From JAUPVL01 sp964481235 (GTDB taxonomy: Bacteria > Patescibacteriota > Saccharimonadia > CAILAD01 > BJGX01), in NCBI GenBank assembly GCA_964481235.1, contig CAYZYH010000010.1, forward strand, positions 1 to 36,513: a stretch of DNA of 36,513 nt. Reading direction: 5' to 3'. Positions 23,560-30,380 of the stretch are shown one piece after another (the stretch's first letter is position 1; the number at the start of each line of letters is the position of its first letter). The translations under genes and the position numbers were made by a program. Under the pieces are notes generated by a model. It made no database searches. It worked only from the letters and a program-made list of their open reading frames with translations, and had not been told where the DNA came from.

Positions 23560-23577
23560 TGTGGATATTGTGAATAA
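23560..23577 (-). promoter_or_regulatory. Two abutting DnaA-box-like nonamers
   Basis: TGTGGATAT followed directly by TGTGAATAA. Read on the minus strand these are ATATCCACA and TTATTCACA; the second fits the relaxed DnaA box TTATNCACA and the first has one mismatch to TTATCCACA. They sit in an AT-rich region, but dnaA and dnaN are not in the window, so origin function is only a possibility. Confidence 0.3.
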
Positions 23578-23672
23578 CTCATAATATTTAATGTTAGTAA
23601 TTTATAACATTAATCTATATAGGTATTAATGTTTTATGTTAGTAAAGACTGACATATTATGTGTTGTTTGTA

Positions 23673-23698
23673 TATAAAAAATCGCCAATTACGGCGAT
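23673..23698 (-). terminator. Intrinsic terminator of the structured RNA
   Basis: On the minus strand ATCGCC-GTAATT-GGCGAT is followed by TTTTTTAT, a classic G/C hairpin plus U-run. The 5' arm sequence is echoed near the 5' part of the RNA (ATCGCCGTTAT at about 24101-24112), so a long-range pairing could compete with the terminator. Confidence 0.8.
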
Positions 23699-24195
23699 CA
23701 AGAATTATTGCAATATGGTTACGGGCCAACGTATCTGCCCTGTAAAAGTAAAACTTTAAGTGGCACACGCTGGCCCGTTAAAGTCTGCTCTAAAAGCGAT
23801 TCTAAAGCGGACATTGGCTGTCAATTCACAATATTTACCAAGAAGATAGTATTAATTGTGGTTGACGACTTCCCTACCACTCTTTTGGCAGTCCGGCTAG
23901 ACTATGCACCCCAAAAAAATAGGGCGCAAAGTCTAGCCGTCTCCATCGGAATGATAGCGCTATATATAACTAGGAAGGTGCAAAACGGTTCATATTTTGT
24001 GTTATATATAGCATAAACCTCGAACAGTAGGGAAAATCTGGTCATAAAAAGCAAGGGGGCTGCTTTTTATGAACCAGGTCACCCCTACCGAACAGGATAA
24101 CGGCGATCCTTTATAGTTCATGGATCGTAATATTGTATTGATAAAACATATGTGTGTGGCATATTTTTATTTTTGTTTTTAATGAACTATTACTT
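23676..24195 (-). ncRNA. Candidate structured non-coding RNA (about 520 nt), family not recognised
   Basis: A unit with its own promoter (24202-24230) and terminator (23673-23698) but no credible ORF. Perfect helices, given in plus coordinates: 24043-24053 with 24061-24071 (11 bp, extended by CTGGT/ACCAG and GTAGGG/CCCTAC); 23959-23970 with 24001-24012 (12 bp); 23894-23903 with 23930-23939 (10 bp, extended inwards); 23721-23728 with 23771-23778 (8 bp); 24112-24120 with 24182-24190 (9 bp, near the 5' end). The 7-mer CGAACAG occurs twice. I checked it for tmRNA (no GG-A-TTCGAC start or CCA end), RNase P RNA (no ACAGAA or AGATGA blocks in order), SRP RNA and group I/II intron cores, and found none. 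It lies between trpS and the pheST operon. Confidence 0.6.
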
Positions 24196-24201
24196 AGTAC
24201 A

Positions 24202-24230
24202 ATTGTATCAAATGCTTATGCTTATGTCAA
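24202..24230 (-). promoter_or_regulatory. Strong promoter of the structured RNA
   Basis: Minus-strand TTGACA (24225-24230) and TACAAT (24202-24207) are separated by exactly 17 nt, among the closest matches to the sigma70 consensus in the window. It lies about 50 nt downstream of the trpS stop and points into the ORF-free region, which supports an independent RNA gene. Confidence 0.75.
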
Positions 24231-24282
24231 TGTTTATTAACGTAATTATTACAATTATACCTGTTGGGCAATGAGGTCTTAT

Positions 24283-25266
24283 TTACAACAAACCAATTTT
24301 ATTTTTAACTTTATCAAGTTTTTTGTTAGCTATTTCACTAGCTTTTGCGTTTCCCTGCTCTACTATGCTCATTAATTTTGATTCGTCGCTACGCACCGAA
24401 TTAAATTTAGATTGTAGATCTACTAGGCTGCTAGATACTAAATCACCTAGATTTGCTTTAAACTCTGCATATCCAGATTTTGCATATTTTTTCTCTATTT
24501 CAGTAAGACTCATGTCGCTAAAACCTGAGTATATCTCCATTAAGTTAGATATGGCTGGCTTAGATTCTTTGTTATATCTTACTATGTTGTCAGAGTCGGT
24601 GACTGCGCGCTTAAACTTATTAATTATGCTATCTGGAGTATCAGATAGTAGAACAGAACTATCGGGATTATCACTCTTGCTCATTTTCTGCATTGGTTTA
24701 TCTAAGCTCATTACTCTAGACCCGGTCTTTGGAATAGTTGCTTTAGGCAAGACAAAAGTATCACCATATAGCTTATTGAATCTTGTGGCAATATCACGTG
24801 TTAGTTCTATATGCTGTATCTGATCTTCCCCAACGGGCACTTCATTGCTGTCATACAATAATATATCTGCAGCCATAAGTGCTGGATAATTGAAAAAGCC
24901 CACCAATAAACCTTCTGGACCTATCTTTTTTGCCTTATCTTTATATTGAGTCATTCGGCTAAGTTCGCCCATGGTAACATAGTTTTCTAATATCCAACCA
25001 AGCTCACTATGCGCCGGCACCATCGACTGAACCAGTATTATAGATTTATCTGGGTCAACTCCAACCGCAACTAGCCACGCAACCAAATCTAAGGTTCTTC
25101 TCTTGAGATCTACAGGGTCTTGTCTTACTGTAATGGCGTGTGAATTTGGGATAAAGAATATTGTTCGGTTTTCACCCTGTTCTTTAGGCCAGTGTTTCAT
25201 AGCCCCCAGGTAGTTACCTATGGTCATGTCGCCGGTTGGCTTCAGCCCTGAAAATATAGTTTTCAT
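24283..25266 (-). CDS. trpS: Tryptophanyl-tRNA synthetase
   Basis: Class I synthetase charging tRNA-Trp. The start G-L-K-P-T-G-D-M-T-I-G-N-Y-L-G-A (HIGH-like T-I-G-N) and the K-M-S-K-S-D signature near residue 192 are both intact, as are V-G-E-D-Q-I-Q-H-I-E-L-T-R-D and P-A-L-M-A-A-D-I-L-L-Y. The 327-aa length is normal. I chose the ATG at 25266 over a TTG two codons upstream because homology begins there. An extended -10 (TGATATAAT) ends 9 nt before this ATG, so the mRNA would be leaderless or nearly so. RmuC ends just upstream on the same strand. Confidence 0.96.
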   Translation of the reverse strand: MKTIFSGLKPTGDMTIGNYLGAMKHWPKEQGENRTIFFIPNSHAITVRQDPVDLKRRTLDLVAWLVAVGVDPDKSIILVQSMVPAHSELGWILENYVTMGELSRMTQYKDKAKKIGPEGLLVGFFNYPALMAADILLYDSNEVPVGEDQIQHIELTRDIATRFNKLYGDTFVLPKATIPKTGSRVMSLDKPMQKMSKSDNPDSSVLLSDTPDSIINKFKRAVTDSDNIVRYNKESKPAISNLMEIYSGFSDMSLTEIEKKYAKSGYAEFKANLGDLVSSSLVDLQSKFNSVRSDESKLMSIVEQGNAKASEIANKKLDKVKNKIGLL

Positions 25267-25275
25267 ATACAAAAT

Positions 25276-25281
25276 ATTATA
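25276..25281 (-). promoter_or_regulatory. Extended -10 promoter of trpS
   Basis: Minus-strand TGATATAAT, with TATAAT 9 nt before the trpS ATG and overlapping the short gap after rmuC. It predicts a 5' UTR of only 2-3 nt. Confidence 0.55.
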
Positions 25282-25286
25282 TCATA

Positions 25287-26378
25287 CTAATCATCTTGCC
25301 GAGGCTTTTCTACTTCAAGTAGATCAACAACGGCATCTGTCGATGCAATTTTAACAACATCTTTATCGATTTTCTTAAGTTCTCTATGTGCAGTGTTGTA
25401 GTGGTTAACGGTGGTGCCAAGTGAATTACCTAACTTATGCATATATTCGTCATAGTTTCCGATATGTTTACCTAGTTGGCCAACTCTTTTTTGAATTTCC
25501 TTGGCCTGGTCTTCTATCTGAAGACTCCTTAAGCCTTGGAGAACAGTTTGAAGATAAGCCAAAAATGATGTTGGCGACACAATAATCACTCTTTTTTCTC
25601 TAAAAGCGTACTCTATTAAGTCTTGTGAGCTAGTCTGCATAGCGCCAATTTTATTAACTAGTAGATCATAATATATCGCTTCTGAAGGGATGAACATAAA
25701 AGCAAAATCCATTGTACCCATGTTAGGTTGAATATATTTGGAAGTTTCATCTATTCTAGATTTAAGATCGGCTTTAAACTGTTTAATGATATTGGCTTTG
25801 GTAGCAACATCCTTGGTTTCGACAAGTCTATTATAGTTCTCTAAACTAAATTTCGAGTCAACTGGTAGGATCTTATCATCCTGTAAGAATATGGCAGCAT
25901 CTACAACCATATCCTTGCCATCTTCACCACGACCTATTTTGTGTTGCAACTTAAACTGCTCAGGTGGCAATACGTTTTCTAATACTGAGCCTAGATAATA
26001 TTCACCCAAAACCCCCCTTTGTTTAGGGTTTGATAAGACGTTCTGGAGTGTCTTTAGTTCGTCGGCAACATCTACAACCTTTTTATTAGTTTCGTCGAGT
26101 TTTGTAAGTCGATTATTAACATCAGCAATTAGTTTTGCAGACTCGCTAAGCTGCTTTTGTACTGATTCGTTAGTACTAACTTGAGATCTATCGATTCGCT
26201 CGTGAATTTGCGTTTGTGATTGCGTTAAAGACTGACTAAGACCTTGAATATCTTGCTTGAGAGAACCCACTGCCCCCTCTTCTTTTATGGATTGTAAGCG
26301 TGAATTGAACGAAAGAAACAGCATAACAAAGCCCAGAACCATAATAATAAGTAATATAATTAGTAGAATTGTAATCAT
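25287..26378 (-). CDS. rmuC: DNA recombination protein RmuC
   Basis: RmuC-family protein, linked to limiting recombination at inverted repeats, with a predicted PD-(D/E)XK-like nuclease core. The N-terminal membrane helix (about 1-22) is followed by a long coiled coil (25-115). The conserved core shows G-V-L-G-E-Y-Y-L-G, V-D-A-A-I-F-L, L-P-V-D-S-K-F-S-L-E-N-Y and F-M-F-I-P-S-E-A-I-Y-Y. The 363-aa length is normal. The ATG at 26378 was chosen over one 18 nt upstream: TATAAT ends 6 nt before it, so the upstream ATG would lie in the promoter. Confidence 0.93.
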   Translation of the reverse strand: MITILLIILLIIMVLGFVMLFLSFNSRLQSIKEEGAVGSLKQDIQGLSQSLTQSQTQIHERIDRSQVSTNESVQKQLSESAKLIADVNNRLTKLDETNKKVVDVADELKTLQNVLSNPKQRGVLGEYYLGSVLENVLPPEQFKLQHKIGRGEDGKDMVVDAAIFLQDDKILPVDSKFSLENYNRLVETKDVATKANIIKQFKADLKSRIDETSKYIQPNMGTMDFAFMFIPSEAIYYDLLVNKIGAMQTSSQDLIEYAFREKRVIIVSPTSFLAYLQTVLQGLRSLQIEDQAKEIQKRVGQLGKHIGNYDEYMHKLGNSLGTTVNHYNTAHRELKKIDKDVVKIASTDAVVDLLEVEKPRQDD

Positions 26379-26384
26379 ATATCT

Positions 26385-26390
26385 ATTATA
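26385..26390 (-). promoter_or_regulatory. -10 box of rmuC, leaderless start
   Basis: Minus-strand TATAAT 6 nt before the ATG; a TTGTGT at 16-nt spacing may be the -35. Confidence 0.6.
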
Positions 26391-26454
26391 CCGCAATTAT
26401 ATGCGAACACAAGCCGAATAAATATTGTTTAATTAATTTTAGTAGCTATTTTAG

Positions 26455-26808
26455 CTAAAATTCTTCAGTTAAAAGTCTTTGTAGTGTTTTAAATATCGCA
26501 AGAACCAAGAAAATAAAAGTTAACAGTAAAAGACCTGTCTGTAAATAAGCCACCATCAGAAAAGCAAAGCCTTCTGGTGAACTCTCGCCTGTAAATAGTA
26601 TGCTATACATAACAAACTTTATTGCTTGCACCGCCAAAAAACACCCTAGTGCGTATAGTAGGTACTTTTTAGCTTGGCTTAGAGCTAATCTTTGAGCTCT
26701 CTCTCTAGATCTTATCTTGGCTTTTTGAGCCAATGAATAACCAGAGCTTCCAATATGTCGGACTTTGGTATTTTTTGGCTTGGTAACTCTACGCTTATTA
26801 GTTTTCAT
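26455..26808 (-). CDS. Small basic two-helix membrane protein (117 aa)
   Basis: Not recognised. A strongly basic N-terminus (1-45, many Lys and Arg) precedes two membrane helices (about 46-66 and 80-104) and a short tail. The basic region could contact nucleic acid or lipid head groups. It is a single gene with its own extended -10 8 nt before the ATG and no SD. A 76-nt AT-rich gap separates it from rmuC. Confidence 0.6.
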   Translation of the reverse strand: MKTNKRRVTKPKNTKVRHIGSSGYSLAQKAKIRSRERAQRLALSQAKKYLLYALGCFLAVQAIKFVMYSILFTGESSPEGFAFLMVAYLQTGLLLLTFIFLVLAIFKTLQRLLTEEF

Positions 26809-26816
26809 TTGTATAT

Positions 26817-26822
26817 ATTATA
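26817..26822 (-). promoter_or_regulatory. Extended -10 promoter of the 117-aa gene
   Basis: Minus-strand TGTTATAAT, with TATAAT 8 nt before the ATG at 26808, predicting a leaderless mRNA. Confidence 0.55.
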
Positions 26823-26939
26823 ACATAACAATTATAGATAGGCTTGGTAAAATCTATATATTATCTATTTTTATATAAACATATGTAATATCATTAAATA
26901 TCACGAGTATTAATATTTTACTTGTGTGACGGGCAAATA

Positions 26940-26953
26940 TTACTTGCAAGTAA
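26940..26953. repeat. 14-nt perfect palindrome downstream of the SprT-like gene
   Basis: TTACTTGCAAGTAA, 23 nt after the SprT-like stop. A related half (TATTTTACTTG) lies about 25 nt away on the plus strand. It could be an operator or a weak terminator element; there is no U-run. Confidence 0.35.
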
Positions 26954-26976
26954 CTCTTTATGAATAAATTTAGTAC

Positions 26977-27489
26977 TCATCTAAACCACCAAGGTGTATT
27001 GACAACTTTATTTGATACTCTAGCACTATACTTAATTGTATTATAGGGTTTATTAGGAAAATGACGTTCTACTACGCCTAACCAATTCTCTTTTAGCCAT
27101 TTTTGTTGTTTAAAATATAAATTTTCAAGTCCACGCTCGGCAAACTCGCGTCGTATCACTCCACCGCTATGTGGATGTTTCTGTTTTTGCTGGTGAGGAG
27201 AATTGAATCCATGGGCGTAGTGAGTCATTTCGTGTACTATGGTAGCAACTACCACATACTCAGGTACATCTACGTCTTGATATAGTGGATTTATTGTAAT
27301 TACCGTGCTTTGACGATCTTTTGGGTCTAAGCTGATTGAGCCTAATCTACGTTTAGCTTTTCTTCCGTAGCGGATATGTACTTGGTTTGTTTGTTCTATG
27401 TCCGAGAAGTATTTATACCAAATATCCGCTAGTAAGTTCTCGAGCCATTCCTGATCTCTTGTATCACTTATCTGGACTTTGTTAGTCAT
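26977..27489 (-). CDS. SprT-like zinc metalloprotease (170 aa)
   Basis: Small metal-dependent protease. The signature H-E-M-T-H-Y-A-H-G gives two zinc-ligand His and the catalytic Glu; a following K-H-P-H-S-G-G-V likely supplies the third ligand. This spacing fits the SprT/Spartan-like family, whose eukaryotic members digest DNA-protein crosslinks. It has no signal peptide. The start overlaps the stop of the helicase-nuclease gene by 4 nt (ATGA), with SD GGGAG, so the two are coupled and a shared role in DNA repair is plausible. It ends in TGA, one of only two clear TGA stops here. Confidence 0.8.
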   Translation of the reverse strand: MTNKVQISDTRDQEWLENLLADIWYKYFSDIEQTNQVHIRYGRKAKRRLGSISLDPKDRQSTVITINPLYQDVDVPEYVVVATIVHEMTHYAHGFNSPHQQKQKHPHSGGVIRREFAERGLENLYFKQQKWLKENWLGVVERHFPNKPYNTIKYSARVSNKVVNTPWWFR

Positions 27490-30329
27490 AATAGACTCCC
27501 AAATTTTAACTGACTAGACCCAAGATCGGAAAATTTATTGCTGCGAATACTTTGAGACAACTTCTTGAGTAGATCTATGGTTTTTTGATTATCTATTATA
27601 TTGCTTTTGGCCAAGATATTGTTCTCTACAAAGTACAAACTAACGGAATCTACAGCAGATTGATGTGTTTTTTGCCACGCTAAAGCATATATCTTCATTT
27701 GTAAGCTATCTTTGAGACGTTGGTTAGCCTTTTCTAGAGAATTCACATCTCCTGTCTTAAAGTCTCTAATCTCAACAACACCCTTTCTGCTATAAACTGC
27801 ATCATATCGTCCACTTACCCTTAACTTAATGTCTTCCAATCTCAACACAAAAGGCTTCTCGACCGCCATTGGTAAATCTGGATGTGATTCTTCATGTGCA
27901 TAAAATTGACTTAGTGCTTTTTTGCCTGATTCAAATCTACTTTTTTCGTGCTCTAGAGATACAAATCCTTCACTTTTCCAGCTATTCTCGAAACTGTTGA
28001 GAAGATTTTTTAGTTTTACTGGCTGGTTATTGAGTTTGGCACGATAATACAACTCGATAGCGGCGTGAATTGCTGACCCATAAACAAGTGTATGGAATGG
28101 TCCTTTTGGTAATTGTAACACATCAAAATACCAAAACTCTTTAGGTGAACGTAGGTAATCTGCAATCTGGTTGGTACTTAAATTCAACCACCCCAACTCA
28201 TCTATATACTTGTGCGCTGGATCTTTGCTAGAAATACTTGGTAACTCTGCAAAACTCTTGATAGCCTCAATAGGCGCAATTATGTTTTTTTGACTTAATT
28301 TTATGGGAATAGAGGTAGCCTCCTCGATAAATCTTGAAGGTTTTTTTAATCTTTTTCCGCCATGGTCAAAAGACATAGTAAGATACAACTTATACTTAGC
28401 TCTGGTCATACCAACATAAAATAATCTTCTTTCTTCTTGTATATGCCAATCTATAGAATTTTCGCTTGCAGGTAGTAGTCCTTGGGGTATAGGTATCTTA
28501 TCGCTCATATTCTTTGATGGAAAAGTCTGTTCGGTTAGATCTATCATAAAAACCACATCAAACTCCAGACCCTTGGCCTTGTGTAGAGTCATTATCGCAA
28601 CTGAGTTAGAGTCTAGTGGTGATGGCTGTATTAATATGTCAGACTCACTTTGACGAATATCGTTCAGGTAACCCCAGAATGCTAGAATATGAGGGTTATA
28701 ACTGTTGGCCAATTCGAATTCTTTTATAATGTTAAAAAATTGGGATATATTCTGAATTTTTTGTACCGCCGATTGGTCTGTGTTTGCTTTGCTAATTAGT
28801 TCAGGTAAATAACCAGAGCTCTCAATATATTTATATAAAAGTTGTCCCGCTGAAATATCTAAAGCCTCTGTTCGATAACTATCTAGACAGATTAAGACAC
28901 TTTCAATAATACTACCCGATGGAGTTTCTTTTTTTCGTAGGTATTCCTCTAAGCTAAGATTGGATCGACTAGCTCTAGAACTATATGGTGCCATCTCATC
29001 TAATGATACTTTATACAAATCTGATACCATTAGTCCATACAGTGCATCTGAAGCATTAGGATCGTTAAGTGCTCTTACAAAATTAAGTAGAACTTTTATT
29101 TCTGGCTGCTCTAAAAGGTTTTGACTTTCGGCAACCACAAAGGGAATGTGTAGCTTTTGTAGAGAATGTGCAATATTCTTTGCCTGGCTATTCTTGCGTA
29201 GCAAAATTGCAATTTTTGAATAGTTAATTTTCTGTTTTTTGTTCAACTCTTGTATTTTTGAAGCAACAAAATCCATTTCTTCAACTATTGTTGTGCTTGA
29301 TTCTACAACAACGTCTGATTTAATTTTTAGACCCCTAAGTTTCTTGTTTATTCCGTTCTCTATTTCTAATCTGTAAGGATTATTATTTTGGATTAAAATA
29401 TAAGAACTATCTAAGATTTTTTGGCCAGATCGGTAGTTATTATTTAGTACAATCTGCTTAGCATCTGGATAGTCTTTAGTAAAATTTAATATATTCGAGA
29501 TAGATGCGCCTCTAAAACGGTATATAGACTGATCATCATCACCTACCACCATAATATTACGTAGTTTTTGTGACAACAATTTGACCAAATAGTTCTGACA
29601 GTAATTAGTATCTTGAAATTCGTCTACCAATATATATAAAAATTCAGATCGATAGAGTTTTAAAATAGTGGGTTTTGTTTCTAATAGCTTGATAGCTAAC
29701 ATAATTTGATCGCCATGATCAATCATTCCCTTTTGCTGCAATAAGTCTTGATACTTTGTATATATTGCGCTAATTTCTTGAATTCTTGCAATTTCATCTG
29801 GTTCAATTTTTTTGTTCTTGTTGTGTTTTTTTACAAACTCCTTAAATCTATCACTACTAATGTTGTCATCTTTGAGCCTAGATATAAACTTAAGTATTGC
29901 CGAAACAAAACTAAAGGGGTTACTTATAGGTTTATAGTAGTTTAAGCTAAGTTCATTTATTACTTGTTGCATTATTATTGATTGTTGAAAATTCGACATC
30001 ACCGTAAAGTCCGACTGTAAACCTAAAGCAAAACCATGCTCGCGCAAAATCTTATCACCTAATGCGTGAAAAGTTGATATATGAGTGTCAGTTAACCCGT
30101 ATGGTAATAGACTATCTACCCTATCCTCCATTTCAGCAGCAGCTTTTTCTGTAAATGTGAGTGCTAAAATGTTATGACTCTTAACTTTATTGTGCATAAT
30201 AAGATGGGCGATGCGTAGACTTATCACCGCAGTTTTACCGGTGCCTGCACCAGCTACAACTATTGCGGGACCCAAATCGTGCTGTACTGCTTGTTTCTGT
30301 GCAGTATTTAGTTTTATTACCTCACTCAT
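27486..30329 (-). CDS. UvrD/PcrA-type helicase with C-terminal PD-(D/E)XK nuclease (947 aa)
   Basis: Superfamily 1A 3'-5' DNA helicase fused to a RecB/AddB-like nuclease. Helicase motifs are in order: V-A-G-A-G-T-G-K-T (I), L-T-F-T-E-K-A-A (Ia), L-V-D-E-F-Q-D-T (II), G-D-D-D-Q-S-I-Y-R-F-R-G-A (III), N-N-Y-R-S (IV), T-L-H-K-A-K-G-L-E-F (V) and Y-V-G-M-T-R-A (VI). The C-terminus carries Y-G-S-A-I-H-A, S-G-R-Y-D-A-V and V-E-I-R-D-F-K-T-G, the D...ExK nuclease core, then a Q-M-K-I-Y-A-L-A motif. It probably replaces UvrD, AddAB or RecB functions in repair. It starts with TATAAT 6 nt before ATG and overlaps the SprT-like gene at its end. Confidence 0.93.
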   Translation of the reverse strand: MSEVIKLNTAQKQAVQHDLGPAIVVAGAGTGKTAVISLRIAHLIMHNKVKSHNILALTFTEKAAAEMEDRVDSLLPYGLTDTHISTFHALGDKILREHGFALGLQSDFTVMSNFQQSIIMQQVINELSLNYYKPISNPFSFVSAILKFISRLKDDNISSDRFKEFVKKHNKNKKIEPDEIARIQEISAIYTKYQDLLQQKGMIDHGDQIMLAIKLLETKPTILKLYRSEFLYILVDEFQDTNYCQNYLVKLLSQKLRNIMVVGDDDQSIYRFRGASISNILNFTKDYPDAKQIVLNNNYRSGQKILDSSYILIQNNNPYRLEIENGINKKLRGLKIKSDVVVESSTTIVEEMDFVASKIQELNKKQKINYSKIAILLRKNSQAKNIAHSLQKLHIPFVVAESQNLLEQPEIKVLLNFVRALNDPNASDALYGLMVSDLYKVSLDEMAPYSSRASRSNLSLEEYLRKKETPSGSIIESVLICLDSYRTEALDISAGQLLYKYIESSGYLPELISKANTDQSAVQKIQNISQFFNIIKEFELANSYNPHILAFWGYLNDIRQSESDILIQPSPLDSNSVAIMTLHKAKGLEFDVVFMIDLTEQTFPSKNMSDKIPIPQGLLPASENSIDWHIQEERRLFYVGMTRAKYKLYLTMSFDHGGKRLKKPSRFIEEATSIPIKLSQKNIIAPIEAIKSFAELPSISSKDPAHKYIDELGWLNLSTNQIADYLRSPKEFWYFDVLQLPKGPFHTLVYGSAIHAAIELYYRAKLNNQPVKLKNLLNSFENSWKSEGFVSLEHEKSRFESGKKALSQFYAHEESHPDLPMAVEKPFVLRLEDIKLRVSGRYDAVYSRKGVVEIRDFKTGDVNSLEKANQRLKDSLQMKIYALAWQKTHQSAVDSVSLYFVENNILAKSNIIDNQKTIDLLKKLSQSIRSNKFSDLGSSQLKFGSLL

Positions 30330-30335
30330 AGATAT

Positions 30336-30341
30336 ATTATA
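30336..30341 (-). promoter_or_regulatory. -10 box of the helicase gene, leaderless start
   Basis: Minus-strand TATAAT 6 nt before ATG. It lies in the 51-nt gap to the divergent PP2C-like gene, so the two promoters share this short stretch. Confidence 0.6.
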
Positions 30342-30380
30342 TAGTCTGTGAGGCGCTGGTGATAGTGATTATTAAGTGAT

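Larger units (their letters stand above)
23297..23675. other. Very AT-rich intergenic block with inverted repeats
   Basis: About 380 nt with no credible ORF, between the pheST operon and the structured RNA. It contains a near-perfect hairpin (23496-23527), two abutting DnaA-box-like nonamers (23560-23577), a 9-bp palindrome TTAATGTTA/TAACATTAA (23588-23613) and further partial copies of TTAATGTT. The combination could be a regulatory or replication-related site, or just the AT-rich leader and promoter zone of the pheST operon. Confidence 0.4.

Noticed and set aside
23708..24016. Plus-strand ORF of 102 codons inside the trpS-pheST gap
   Set aside because: Its span is filled by perfect RNA helices, composition is not protein-like, no SD or promoter precedes it, and the promoter and terminator around it point the other way.
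23676..24195. Identification of the structured RNA as tmRNA, RNase P RNA or a T-box leader
   Set aside because: No GG-A-TTCGAC/CCA ends, no ordered RNase P core blocks, no AGGGTGGNACCGCG T-box; the terminator is about 380 nt before the next gene, too far for a T-box leader.
26977..30329. Alternative genetic code (UGA read as Gly, as in SR1/Gracilibacteria)
   Set aside because: TGA ends the helicase in a standard ATGA overlap and ends the SprT-like gene; no conserved gene contains an in-frame TGA at a Gly position.
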